A program made the translations under genes and the position numbers. The notes under the pieces were generated by a model. That model did not search any database. It was not told the DNA's origin and worked only from the letters and a program-made list of their open reading frames with translations. Shown here in pieces: positions 1 through 10,383 of a stretch of DNA of 64,000 nt. Origin of the DNA: Chitinophaga pinensis (lineage in GTDB: Bacteria; Bacteroidota; Bacteroidia; Chitinophagales; Chitinophagaceae); NCBI GenBank assembly GCA_945878115.1, contig CAMDVD010000008.1, positions 1 to 64,000 of the forward strand, read 5' to 3'. Position 1 is the first letter of the stretch. Each line of letters opens with the position of its first letter.

Positions 1-98
1 GTATACAGAAAGAAAACTATTAATAACAATTAAAAAATTAACTTCGCCTTACCGTAAAAAAATGTCATCAAAATCATTACCCTCTGCCAGCAATTATA

Positions 99-140
99 GG
101 TGGTCAATTGCCACCGGTCATGGGTGGTCAGTTTGCCCGG
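99..140. repeat. Short direct repeat of the type GGTGGTCAnTTgcc(a)CCGG, possible remnant of an IS21-like terminus
   Basis: Two adjacent similar units: ggtggtcaattgccaccgg and ggtggtcagtttgcccgg. No transposase ORF nearby. Confidence 0.3.
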
Positions 141-371
141 TTTATGCACTATGCGAGAGATAGATCAGCAGGAATATTTATTCTTGTAAGCTAATGGTAC
201 ATTATAAAGACATAAACTCTATTTGGTGATTTGGATTTGTAAAAAGAAATAGTTAGGTTTACATACAAGTAATACAAAGCCATAAATATGATATGTTTTC
301 AATGGGCAATGGTTTAAATTAGGATTAACATTTACCCGTTATACAAACAAGCTAGCTGTAACTATGATATA

Positions 372-1037
372 ATGAAACTATTCAAGAAATACATACCACT
401 TATCTTTACTCTTTTCTTGGCCAAAGTTGATACTTGTGGACAACAAATTGCAGTAGAAAATTTACAGAAAAACGAATTGACAATTGGAATAGAAAATGAA
501 ATAATTATTTTTGTCGAGAATACTCCATGTTCACAAATTGTTATCAAGACTAGCAATGGACTTATCAAAAAAGCCAAAGATAGATGCCATTATTCTATTG
601 TACCATTAAGTCATTCTACAACTGAATTGGAAGTATATAAAAGAATGAAAGGCAAACTTGTTTTTATTGGCTATAAATATTTTAAATCAAAACTTTTTGA
701 ACCAACGCCAATTGTAGGAATCGCAAATAAATTAAGTGAAACAACAACAATACAAGAATTAACGGAAGTAAACGAGCTCGATTTATCAGTTACAGATTTG
801 TGTATGGGCGCAGAAACCTTTTTTAAAATCGAAAAATTCCAAGTTGATTTACTTACTAGTAATAATGAACTAATCGCGTCCTACAATAATTTCGGAAAGG
901 TATTTTCTGACGAATTAAAAAATGCATTGAGAAACCTAACTCCTAAAGACAAAATCAAATTCCATCATATTTACATTTTAACAAATTATAATTACCAAAT
1001 GCATCTCTCTGATTCAAATTATTTAATAGTTGAATAA
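372..1037 (+). CDS. Exported hypothetical protein, weakly similar to the GldM C-terminal domains
   Basis: ORF of 221 aa with N-terminal signal-like segment. The patterns ELTIGIENEIIIFVEN...IVIKTSNGLIKK and LTPKDKIKFHHIYI resemble Bacteroidetes GldM C-terminal Ig-like repeats. Confidence 0.5.
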   Translation: MKLFKKYIPLIFTLFLAKVDTCGQQIAVENLQKNELTIGIENEIIIFVENTPCSQIVIKTSNGLIKKAKDRCHYSIVPLSHSTTELEVYKRMKGKLVFIGYKYFKSKLFEPTPIVGIANKLSETTTIQELTEVNELDLSVTDLCMGAETFFKIEKFQVDLLTSNNELIASYNNFGKVFSDELKNALRNLTPKDKIKFHHIYILTNYNYQMHLSDSNYLIVE

Positions 1038-1182
1038 AGGTTACGGCTAATAGCCGATGATAATCAATGCGGCGCTGATTAAACTTTCAATCTGTCGATA
1101 ATTAAATGTAATAGAAAGCACAGACTTTAGCAAGCTTCTGAATCCTGCATGGTATATAGGTGCTGTTAGCAATCATAATTTA

Positions 1183-1899
1183 TTAATATTTTATCTCTCT
1201 TTGAGTTATCTTGCTTATACTATCATCAGTTATGCTAATTCTAATAATCCAATTGTTTTTTGTGTCATATACGTATTGATAAGTAGTAATCTTATCCTCA
1301 ATAGATGACTTATCACTATGCGCAAAGGACCTTTCAATATGGCTTTTTTCAGAAACAATATCTCCATTTGCATTAAGCTCATTAATAGTTTTAATTTTTA
1401 CCCCAGCATCGATATGATAGGATTTGCTATCGACTTGAATTATTCTGTTAAATTCATCTCTTTGATAAATAATTGTTTCTGGAAACATTGGAATTTCACT
1501 AAATCTTCGTTTTAGGAATCCATTCTTGTCAAGATATTTTCTTTCTCTCCATTCTATATGTCTATTGGAAACACTATCAATCAAAATAATCGAGTCTTGA
1601 AAGTTTAATATATCAATTTTGCTATAGTCAAGCCAATAGCCAGTTGTTCCATTATAACTTTTACTAAATTTCTTTGATATTAAACCTATTGTATCGAAAT
1701 AGTATTCTTCAATTAATAAATTTGAATTGAGAGAAGCGTTCAATTCACGTGTGACAAAATCAGTTAATGAGGTTAAAGAAACTTCTTTTACGCTTTTAGG
1801 TTTACCCTTTAAATTTAAATCAAACCAATCATTATATTTATTTTGTCCAAAACACATTAGATTGGTAATCACGAATATTATTGTAAGGAGATGTTTCAT
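1183..1899 (-). CDS. Exported hypothetical protein
   Basis: 238 aa ORF with signal peptide MKHLLTIIFVITNLMCFGQ. Short YxYDxxxNW motifs resemble those of RHS-like/sugar-binding exported proteins. Confidence 0.5.
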   Translation of the reverse strand: MKHLLTIIFVITNLMCFGQNKYNDWFDLNLKGKPKSVKEVSLTSLTDFVTRELNASLNSNLLIEEYYFDTIGLISKKFSKSYNGTTGYWLDYSKIDILNFQDSIILIDSVSNRHIEWRERKYLDKNGFLKRRFSEIPMFPETIIYQRDEFNRIIQVDSKSYHIDAGVKIKTINELNANGDIVSEKSHIERSFAHSDKSSIEDKITTYQYVYDTKNNWIIRISITDDSISKITQREIKY

Positions 1900-2126
1900 A
1901 CTATGCTTGCTAAATTATATATTGCCAATACTAAACCTACTACAATTCATTATAATAATTTGACAAATCAAAGTTTCAGACAGTATTAGCATCTCACAAA
2001 CCTAACCATTCATTCTTATATATCCAAATACCAATCTCTTTTCCACTTTCTATAAAAAAACTTTAAAATAAATTTGCTAATTCAAAAAGCTTTTTTATTT
2101 TTATTTTAAATTAAAACTTAAATATT

Positions 2127-2576
2127 ATGGCAATCGACAATTTAGGAAAAAAACACATTACACCAGCTCAGGTAACCGCCTTCGACGCAGGTTTGGACGC
2201 GGTTTATGCAGTGGCACTAGCCATTACACAAAACCTCACCAACGAAGACCATGTAAAATAGGTCAGCATTGACGAAAAAAACAAACTGCTAGTAAATGCA
2301 GTACAGGATTGGAGCATTACCCAGCCCACCCTCAAAACCAACGATGTAGATTGGGTAGAGTTTGCAGCAGATAATACCGACCGCAAATTTGCAGATGCCC
2401 GCTTAGATCGTATCAACACCATTATGCGCATGTTAGAAGATTTTAAAATTGTACATGATTACGACAATTATCAAGATTCACTTACCGACTACCGCTTTAC
2501 CCAATATAAAAGCAGTACCAATGTACCTGGCTTCACTGAAAAAGCCGATTATTTGAAACAGTTCTTTGGCGAATAA
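2127..2576 (+). pseudogene. Hypothetical protein of 149 codons interrupted by one in-frame TAG (codon 45, 2259-2261)
   Basis: Manual translation: MAIDNLGKKHITPAQVTAFDAGLDAVYAVALAITQNLTNEDHVK*VSIDEKNKLLVNAVQDWSITQPTLKTNDVDWVEFAADNTDRKFADARLDRINTIMRMLEDFKIVHDYDNYQDSLTDYRFTQYKSSTNVPGFTEKADYLKQFFGE. The frame is intact on both sides of the stop. Confidence 0.65.
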
Positions 2577-2716
2577 CAATTACCTCAAGGTAATTAACCC
2601 AATCCATACATACCTCAAATACTAATTATTTAAATTGAATTGCAGAGTCATTATGCACTTTGCAATTCAATTTAAAATACTTCCTTTGGTTTGCATTATG
2701 CATGCAAATATCCCGT

Positions 2717-2724
2717 TATCTTTG
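2717..2724 (+). promoter_or_regulatory. Bacteroidetes -7 box TATCTTTG, 5 nt upstream of mnmG ATG
   Basis: Matches the Bacteroidetes -7 consensus TAnnTTTG. An upstream TTG lies at 2691-2693. Confidence 0.5.
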
Positions 2725-2729
2725 CCCCT

Positions 2730-4592
2730 ATGTTCCCTTTATACGATGTAATAGTAGTAGGCGCTGGCCATGCAGGTTGCGAAGCAGCAGCGGCAGCAGC
2801 CAACTTAGGCTCCAAAACTTTATTAATAACCATGAATATGCAAACGATTGCTCAAATGAGTTGCAATCCTGCTATGGGCGGTATTGCCAAAGGGCAAATA
2901 GTTCGCGAAATAGATGCATTAGGTGGCTATTCAGGCATAGTATCTGACAAGTCGATGATACAGTTCCGAATGCTTAATAAATCGAAAGGACCCGCTATGT
3001 GGAGTCCACGTACCCAAAACGACCGTATGTTGTTTGCAAGCACTTGGCGCGAAATGTTAGAAGCAACGCCCAACCTCGATATATGGCAAGATTCTGTGAA
3101 TAGTCTGATTGTTTCACGTGAAACAATTGAAGGTGTACGCACTAGCTTAGGTATAGAAATAAGAGGGAAGTCGGTAGTACTTACCAATGGTACCTTTCTA
3201 AATGGCGTAATACATATAGGCGAAAAAAACTTTGGTGGTGGCAGAATAGGAGAAAATAAAGCTACAGGCATTACAGAACAATTAGTAGAACTAGGTTTTG
3301 AAACCGCTAGACTTAAAACAGGTACTCCGCCACGCTTAGATGGACGTAGTTTAGATTATAGTAAAATGGAGGAACAAGGTGGCGATGAGGACATAGTAGG
3401 CTTTTCTTATTTAGATACCGAAAAACCCCTTAATCAACGATGCTGCTGGGTGACCTATACCAACGAGGCAGTTCACGCCTTATTGCGCACCGGATTCGAC
3501 AAATCACCTATGTTTCAAGGTAGGATACAAGGTACAGGTCCACGTTATTGCCCAAGTATAGAAGACAAAATAGGTCGCTTTGCAGATAGAGATCGCCATC
3601 AACTTTTTGTAGAACCAGAAGGATGGAATACAGTGGAGATTTATTTAAATGGATTTTCTACCTCACTTCCAGAAGACGTACAATATAAAGCACTTCGATT
3701 AATACCTGGTTTAGAAAATTGTAAGATGTTTCGCCCTGGATATGCCATCGAGTATGATTATTTTCCACCTACTCAGTTGAAATATACATTAGAAACCAAA
3801 CTTATTAAAAACCTTTTCTTTGCTGGACAAATTAATGGTACCACAGGGTATGAAGAAGCAGCTTGCCAAGGATTAATGGCTGGTATTAATGCACATCAAG
3901 CGGTACATGATAAACCTGAATTTACATTAAGTAGAAGTGAGGCATATATTGGGGTATTAATTGACGACTTGATTAATAAAGGAACAGATGAACCTTATCG
4001 CATGTTTACATCTCGAGCTGAATATAGAACCTTACTTAGACAGGATAACGCAGACATTCGACTAACTGAACGAAGTTATGATTTGGGATTAGCAGATGAG
4101 AAGAGGATGTTTAATTTGAAACAAAAAACTAATGATGTAGATAGAATAAAAGAAGGCATGAAAACTATTTCATTTGATTTAGGACAATTGGATGAATACT
4201 TCAATGAAATAGGCACTGCAATCATTATTGAAAAGGTAAATTCAATTAAAATTCTGCTTCGTCCGAACGTAACTCTACTAAAACTAAGTACATACTCCAA
4301 AGAACTGGAAGAATTATTAAGGGGTGTTCCACGTGAAACAATTGAACAAGTTGAAATACAATTAAAATACGATGCCTATATAGAAAAAGAAAAGGAATTA
4401 GTATTGAAAGCTAGTTCTTTGGAAGAATTAATTATTCCTTCTACGTTTGATTACAGTATAGTTAAATCATTGTCTACAGAAGGTAAACAAAAGTTTATTA
4501 AAATCAAACCTCGCACCCTTGGACAAGCAAGCAGAATTAGCGGTGTAAACCCCACAGATATTCAAATCTTAATGGTTCATATTGGTAGGTAA
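2730..4592 (+). CDS. mnmG: tRNA uridine-5-carboxymethylaminomethyl(34) synthesis enzyme MnmG
   Basis: YDVIVVGAGHAGCEAAAAAANLG FAD motif; MSCNPAMGGIAKGQIVREIDALGG; PRYCPSIEDK; C-terminal GQASRISGVNPTDIQIL. Start taken at MFPLYD rather than the upstream in-frame ATG at 2691, which lies before the promoter box. Confidence 0.97.
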   Translation: MFPLYDVIVVGAGHAGCEAAAAAANLGSKTLLITMNMQTIAQMSCNPAMGGIAKGQIVREIDALGGYSGIVSDKSMIQFRMLNKSKGPAMWSPRTQNDRMLFASTWREMLEATPNLDIWQDSVNSLIVSRETIEGVRTSLGIEIRGKSVVLTNGTFLNGVIHIGEKNFGGGRIGENKATGITEQLVELGFETARLKTGTPPRLDGRSLDYSKMEEQGGDEDIVGFSYLDTEKPLNQRCCWVTYTNEAVHALLRTGFDKSPMFQGRIQGTGPRYCPSIEDKIGRFADRDRHQLFVEPEGWNTVEIYLNGFSTSLPEDVQYKALRLIPGLENCKMFRPGYAIEYDYFPPTQLKYTLETKLIKNLFFAGQINGTTGYEEAACQGLMAGINAHQAVHDKPEFTLSRSEAYIGVLIDDLINKGTDEPYRMFTSRAEYRTLLRQDNADIRLTERSYDLGLADEKRMFNLKQKTNDVDRIKEGMKTISFDLGQLDEYFNEIGTAIIIEKVNSIKILLRPNVTLLKLSTYSKELEELLRGVPRETIEQVEIQLKYDAYIEKEKELVLKASSLEELIIPSTFDYSIVKSLSTEGKQKFIKIKPRTLGQASRISGVNPTDIQILMVHIGR

Positions 4593-4679
4593 TAATTTTT
4601 AGATTATTCTACTCTATTCAAATGAAAATTAACGCCTCCTTTACACCAATATACCTACATTTGGAACTAAATTTATATA

Positions 4680-7094
4680 ATGGAAGGTGCTATCGTTTTA
4701 TTGATCATTATTCTTTTAGGGATTTTGGTAATACCGATTTTTTTAGCCATCAATACGAACAATAAAGTTGGAGATTTAAGGCAAGAATTAAACCTTATCA
4801 AAAATCAACTTAGATTACTGAATGAGACCTTACAAAAAGCAGAGTCTTCGGTAAACAAGCAAGAAAAAATAATACCTTCCATTCGTATTGAACCAATACT
4901 TGAAAAGAAACAAGAACCATTACCTCCAATTATGGAGAAAGTAATTCCAGTTGTTATACCAGCCGAAGAAACAACAAAACCAATTGATGATAGCAAAGAA
5001 AAAGAGATCATTCCGAAAACAATTATCCATCCTATTCATACCCCTCCTCCTCGTATTATCAAATCAAGTTCTATAACCAATTTAGAGCAGTTTATAGCCG
5101 AAAAACTGATAAGTATAGTAGGTATAGCCATATTGGTATTAGGCATCTACTTTACGGTTAAATGGGCTATTGATCGTAATTTAATAACCAATGGTGGTAA
5201 GGTTTTGATTGGATTATTCGCAGGAACAATTCTAATTGCTGTAGCTCATCGTTTAAGTAAAAATTACAGAGCATTTAGTTCTATATTAGCTGGTGGTGGA
5301 GTGGCAGTATTCTATTTCACCATTTACGAGGCCTATCAAGCATATCATCTGTTTTCACAAACTGCTGCTTTTTCTATCATGATTTTAGTAACAATTTTAG
5401 CTGTTACATTATCCATCATTTATAATAAAAAAGAACTGGCTATTATCGCTTTGGTGGGCGGATTTAGCACCCCTTTCTTTGTGAGTAATGGTTCGGGTAA
5501 TTATCAAATTCTATTTACTTATATGCTCATTTTAAATGAAGGTATGTTCGTTTTAGCATCTTTCAAGAAATGGAATATCATCAATATCTTAAGCTATGCT
5601 GCTACGATATTAATTTTTGGTGGATGGATGACAGAAAGCTATGATATTACAAAAGGGCATAATCTAGGTGGTTTTATTTTTGCTACATTATTTTATCTTG
5701 TTTTCTTTGGAATGAACCTAGTTTATAACTTGAAAAATCAAATAAAGTTTGCTGTATTAGAAATATCCTTACTATTAAGTACGACCTTTTTATATATGGG
5801 TATTGGATTGTATTATTTACATACGATACAAAATGGAGCTTATGAAGGATTGTTTTGTATAGGATTAGCAGTATTCAATTTCATATTTGCATTTCGCTTC
5901 TATAAACAAAAAAATGTAGACAAAAATTTAATCTATCTCTTAATAGGCTTGGTTCTTACGTTTGTAAGTTTAACTGGCCCGCTTCAATTACATGGTAATT
6001 ACATCACTTTATTTTGGGCATGTGAAATGGCATTATTGTACTGGTTGGGTGTTCAATCTAATATCGAACTCTTCAAAAATGGAAGTATTGCTATTTTGAT
6101 TTTAACAATAATAAGTCTAAGTATGGATTGGCAACAATCCTATTATACAATACATGTGAATAAATTAAATATAATCTTCAATAAGGTATTCATTACCGGG
6201 CTTGTTGTATTGACTGCATTGTATACTAAAATCTTATTCATCAAAAAAGACCAAAATGAAAGAATACTATGGTCCTATTTAAATAAAAAATATTATAAAA
6301 ATCTTTTACAAATACTGTTTCTAATAATACTTTATCTAGTTGGTATATTTGAATTACAATACCAAACTTACAATTGTACAAGACTGAGCGAATATATGCA
6401 TATCATGATATGGGTTTATCATTATCTATTTTTTGCTATACTTTATTATTATACGCTTCGTAACAAGAATGTGTTGAATCAACAAGTAATAACTAGTCTA
6501 GTTGGCATTTCTTTGTTATTCTATGTAATTGCAAATGCTCAAATTATTTCTCTACGAAATTTTCATCTTATTGAACATTCTTGCAGCTTATATTATAGTT
6601 GGCATTATCTGATCCCTATATTTGCTTTACTAAATTGCTATATACTTATTCAATATATTAGAAAAACCTACAAACAAAATAATAAATGGTATAAAGCAAG
6701 TTGTTGGTTTATTAGTGTTACCATTTTAACGATTTTAAGTTCTGAAATTATTCATATATGGGTAAGTACATCCTTTGCTACAGGATTCTCCATTGATGCA
6801 TACAAAATCAAAGCGATTAAAGTAGCTTTACCTATCTGTTGGAGTCTTTTCTCCTTGATAATCATGCTGTTAGGTATGCGTAAAAAAATTAAACTGTTAA
6901 GAATCATTGCTTTATGTGTGTTCACAATTACCATCCTGAAGCTCTTTGTATATGATATTTCTACAATGGGACAAGGTGCAAAAATTGTAGCCTTTATACT
7001 CCTTGGTATAATCTTATTAACTGTTTCCTTTTTATATCAAAAAATTAAAGGCTTATTTATAGATGATACAAATCAAACTTTAAATGAAAAATAA
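4680..7094 (+). CDS. DUF2339 domain-containing multi-pass membrane protein
   Basis: 804 aa with many TM segments. The motif SRIxxxLEQFIAEKLISIVGIAILVLGIYFTVKWAIDRNLI is typical of DUF2339. Paired with a DUF3999 gene. Confidence 0.85.
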   Translation: MEGAIVLLIIILLGILVIPIFLAINTNNKVGDLRQELNLIKNQLRLLNETLQKAESSVNKQEKIIPSIRIEPILEKKQEPLPPIMEKVIPVVIPAEETTKPIDDSKEKEIIPKTIIHPIHTPPPRIIKSSSITNLEQFIAEKLISIVGIAILVLGIYFTVKWAIDRNLITNGGKVLIGLFAGTILIAVAHRLSKNYRAFSSILAGGGVAVFYFTIYEAYQAYHLFSQTAAFSIMILVTILAVTLSIIYNKKELAIIALVGGFSTPFFVSNGSGNYQILFTYMLILNEGMFVLASFKKWNIINILSYAATILIFGGWMTESYDITKGHNLGGFIFATLFYLVFFGMNLVYNLKNQIKFAVLEISLLLSTTFLYMGIGLYYLHTIQNGAYEGLFCIGLAVFNFIFAFRFYKQKNVDKNLIYLLIGLVLTFVSLTGPLQLHGNYITLFWACEMALLYWLGVQSNIELFKNGSIAILILTIISLSMDWQQSYYTIHVNKLNIIFNKVFITGLVVLTALYTKILFIKKDQNERILWSYLNKKYYKNLLQILFLIILYLVGIFELQYQTYNCTRLSEYMHIMIWVYHYLFFAILYYYTLRNKNVLNQQVITSLVGISLLFYVIANAQIISLRNFHLIEHSCSLYYSWHYLIPIFALLNCYILIQYIRKTYKQNNKWYKASCWFISVTILTILSSEIIHIWVSTSFATGFSIDAYKIKAIKVALPICWSLFSLIIMLLGMRKKIKLLRIIALCVFTITILKLFVYDISTMGQGAKIVAFILLGIILLTVSFLYQKIKGLFIDDTNQTLNEK

Positions 7095-8376
7095 ACGAAC
7101 AACTACTAAACGCCTTCTTCTGGTTTTATTCATAGTTTATGGTCAAGTTGGATTCGCTCAAAACTTTACCTATAAATCTAAAATAAATTCGATTGCTAAA
7201 AATGCTTTTTATAAGGTACTATTAAGCAGTGAATTAAGCGCGCACAGTTCCAATCATTTAGAAGATCTACGCATAATTGACAATAAAGGAAAAGAAATAC
7301 CCTATTTACTTACAAAAGAATCTTCTTATGGTTCAAAAAGTAATTTTATACAATATACCATTCTAGAGAATAAAAATGATAATCAATGGCAAACAATAAT
7401 CATTGAGAATCCGAATAAGGATAAAATAAATAAATTCATTTTAGAAATGAAAAATTCAGATGCCAATCGAATTCTGCAAATGAGCGGTAGTAATGACAAG
7501 AAAAAATGGTTCGTTGTTAGAGACAACTTTTACTTTACATCCTATAACAATGAAAATACGAGTAACATTCAAAAAGAAATAGCATTTCCTAGTAGTGATT
7601 ACTTCTATTATAAAATTGGCATTAAAAATAAGGATAAAAATCCAATTAACATACTAAGTGTAGGTCATTATACTAACACGATACAGATACCTTCTTTTCT
7701 CACCATATCAGGCCTTAGCTATAAAATCAGAACGTCTAATAAAAAAACTTATATTACCTGTGTATGTTCACCAGCTAATAGAATAGATCGATTGAAATTT
7801 TATATTTCATCACCCACAATGTATAAACGACTAGGTAAAATAACGAACAACACCGAGAATGAAAAAATAAAAGAAGATTACACAATAAGACCTTTAGGTT
7901 CTTCCTCAAAATTATATAAACGGAGCCCAGAAAGCCGTCCTTCAACAGATTTTGAATTTAATTCAGAAGTGAAAGCTATTATCGAAACAGAAAATATCCT
8001 AAGCAATAATAAAACGGATAGTTTTACAATTGAAATTAATAATCAAGATAATGAAGCACTTCAAATAGACAGCATCTCCGCTTTTCAATTAACAACAACC
8101 CTTACTGCATCACTAGACAAAGACAAGTCCTATTTTCTTTATTTTGGGGATAGTTTATTACAGTCACCCAATTATGATTTACCTTATTTTCAAAATAAAA
8201 TATCAACTGAGATTGACGCCATAACAATAGGTCCAGTAGTACCAAAAGAATCAAAAATTGCAGACGAATACACCAATGATAATAGTGTACTTTATGTTTG
8301 GATAGGGTTGGCAATCATAGCATTAATACTGATCTATCTTACGACAAATATGCTAAAAAAGATGAAAACAGAATAA
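7084..8376 (+). CDS. DUF3999 family protein
   Basis: Overlaps the DUF2339 gene by 11 nt. Signal peptide, beta-rich exported domain and C-terminal TM; this pairing is characteristic. Confidence 0.7.
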   Translation: MKNKRTTTKRLLLVLFIVYGQVGFAQNFTYKSKINSIAKNAFYKVLLSSELSAHSSNHLEDLRIIDNKGKEIPYLLTKESSYGSKSNFIQYTILENKNDNQWQTIIIENPNKDKINKFILEMKNSDANRILQMSGSNDKKKWFVVRDNFYFTSYNNENTSNIQKEIAFPSSDYFYYKIGIKNKDKNPINILSVGHYTNTIQIPSFLTISGLSYKIRTSNKKTYITCVCSPANRIDRLKFYISSPTMYKRLGKITNNTENEKIKEDYTIRPLGSSSKLYKRSPESRPSTDFEFNSEVKAIIETENILSNNKTDSFTIEINNQDNEALQIDSISAFQLTTTLTASLDKDKSYFLYFGDSLLQSPNYDLPYFQNKISTEIDAITIGPVVPKESKIADEYTNDNSVLYVWIGLAIIALILIYLTTNMLKKMKTE

Positions 8377-8403
8377 TTCAAGATTTAATTTTGAAATCCT
8401 AAA

Positions 8404-9399
8404 TTAGTTTTCGAATAATACTTGCATCACTGTTTGACCAACTGCTTTTAAAGTTGCTTTATCAATAATAGACATATTATCTTGATGTGTATGCCAATGT
8501 TTTCCAAAGCCACCACTTGGTTGTAAATTAATGATATCAACGGTTGGGATATGTATATTCCGCATGACTTCTACATGATCATCGGTAATCATTCCACCAG
8601 CTAAATAACTAAAATAAGAGGAATAACCAATTCGATTAGCAATATCCCAAATACGCTTTTGATAATCTCCAGCATTGTGTGCAGAATACCCTTCTAAAGG
8701 AAATTGAGCTCCTTTAGCACCAACCATATCCAAACAAATACCAAAATCTGCAGTATAATTAGGAACATGTGGATGCAAAGCCCAATACGTAGTACCCAAA
8801 CAAAAGGTGGTGATATCATTTGAAGGGTTTTCCAATTCACTTTTACCTACATCTTCTACATCAACGAATAAAAAGTCTACACCAATATCTGGTTTTGTTG
8901 TTTTCAATTTTGCTGCAATTTCTAACAATATAGCCACTCCACTTCCTGCATCATCTGCTGCGTCAATTGGCTTATCTTGATTTACTACATCTTCATCAGC
9001 CCAAGGACGACTATCCCAATGACATAATAATAAAATTCGTTTAGTAAGGGCAGGGTTAATACTACCTATGATATTAATACATGGGTATTTTACATTAGAT
9101 ATTGGTTGTATTACAGTTGTCTTTTGTTCGTAAACAGTATCAACATACTTCTTTATTTCCTTTTGTATCCATTCAGCACATTTTTTATGTGCTACAGAAC
9201 CAGGAACTCTGGGACCAAATGCAACCTGTTGTTTAATTAATTCATAAGCATTGTCTGCATTAAAATCAGGAGCTGTTGCAGAAACAACTTTATTTTCTAC
9301 TAGTTGCGGTGCTAAAGAAACTTCATTGCTATCATCATGGCAGGAAAAAAGAAAAAGAGAGCAAAAAATAATAATGCTTGCGATGATTTTTTGAAACAT
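8404..9399 (-). CDS. M28 family peptidase / glutaminyl-peptide cyclotransferase-like lipoprotein
   Basis: HWDSRPWADED, DDAGSGVAILLEIA, CLDMVGAKGAQFP, DDHVEVMR metal-site motifs; N-terminal lipobox LFLFSC. Confidence 0.85.
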   Translation of the reverse strand: MFQKIIASIIIFCSLFLFSCHDDSNEVSLAPQLVENKVVSATAPDFNADNAYELIKQQVAFGPRVPGSVAHKKCAEWIQKEIKKYVDTVYEQKTTVIQPISNVKYPCINIIGSINPALTKRILLLCHWDSRPWADEDVVNQDKPIDAADDAGSGVAILLEIAAKLKTTKPDIGVDFLFVDVEDVGKSELENPSNDITTFCLGTTYWALHPHVPNYTADFGICLDMVGAKGAQFPLEGYSAHNAGDYQKRIWDIANRIGYSSYFSYLAGGMITDDHVEVMRNIHIPTVDIINLQPSGGFGKHWHTHQDNMSIIDKATLKAVGQTVMQVLFEN

Positions 9400-9489
9400 A
9401 AAAAGAAATATTGAAGAAACTCAAAATTAGATAAATAAAAACGGGCAACCAAAAAGATTAGCCAATTGAATAAAGTATATCCTGTAAAA

Positions 9490-10362
9490 TTATTTCATGT
9501 TCACTTCTTCAGCTTGAAGAATTTCCTTTATTGTTCCACCATTATCATTACGATGAACAATAGCAATAATTTGGCATTTATCTTTATTCCAAATAATATC
9601 AGGTGTAAAAGATATTACCTTTTGTATTACACGTCCCTTCTCCTTCAACACCAAAGTATTTAATAATGGCATACCAATTACAGGTGTAATCGCTTTACGC
9701 AATACATGGTTAAATTCATAATCTGGTACTTTTACTCCATTATCTAATTGCGCCCCTATCAATCCATTTTCTACAACAAAAAGTGAAAGCATTAAGTTGT
9801 TAGAAGTAGTATCTGTACATGCTATTTTTACAGTAGTACTTACCTTATTTTGGCCAGCATCATAACTTGAAGTCAGATGAATATTAATCGGCGAAACCTT
9901 GGCAAGTTGAGTAGTAATTGCCGCATTCCAAGGACCACCATCGGCTCTTAAAATCATCGCTAATCCACCCACTATAGTTCTATCAAATGTTGCAGCTGGT
10001 TGACCTGCAGGCTGTCCAATAAAATCAATTAAATCAACTGCATCTTGATTTTCTAAACTAAAATAACCTTGTGATGGGATGTCCTCTTCTAAACCATGAT
10101 GTATTGCCATACTTATAATTCGATCAGGATGGTTGGTTATCATATCCTCAATTTGAATAGTGGCATTTGGGCAGTTAGTACATTTATTTCCAGTAGATTC
10201 TTCAATACAAACCTTTTTTAATAGTGGCGTTTCAGGAGCTGCTAAATAGGTAGTGTCTACGCTGCTTGTATTCCCATTCAAATCTAAACCCACTGGAATT
10301 TGTTCTTTACATGCAAAAAGAAAAAGTGCAAAAGGGGTAATATAGAATAGTATCTTTTTCAT
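9490..10362 (-). CDS. Omp28-related outer membrane protein (thioredoxin-like)
   Basis: Lipobox FLFAC; KKVCIEESTGNKCTNCPNATIQIEDM active-site-like motif; GQPAGQPAATFDR. Confidence 0.75.
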   Translation of the reverse strand: MKKILFYITPFALFLFACKEQIPVGLDLNGNTSSVDTTYLAAPETPLLKKVCIEESTGNKCTNCPNATIQIEDMITNHPDRIISMAIHHGLEEDIPSQGYFSLENQDAVDLIDFIGQPAGQPAATFDRTIVGGLAMILRADGGPWNAAITTQLAKVSPINIHLTSSYDAGQNKVSTTVKIACTDTTSNNLMLSLFVVENGLIGAQLDNGVKVPDYEFNHVLRKAITPVIGMPLLNTLVLKEKGRVIQKVISFTPDIIWNKDKCQIIAIVHRNDNGGTIKEILQAEEVNMK

Positions 10363-10383
10363 ATTTATAATTAATAATTTAAA

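Noticed and set aside
2259-2261. TAG recoding (pyrrolysine or suppressor) as explanation for the interrupted gene
   Set aside because: TAG terminates other genes in the window normally (for example purN and pheS), and no specific recoding signal is visible.
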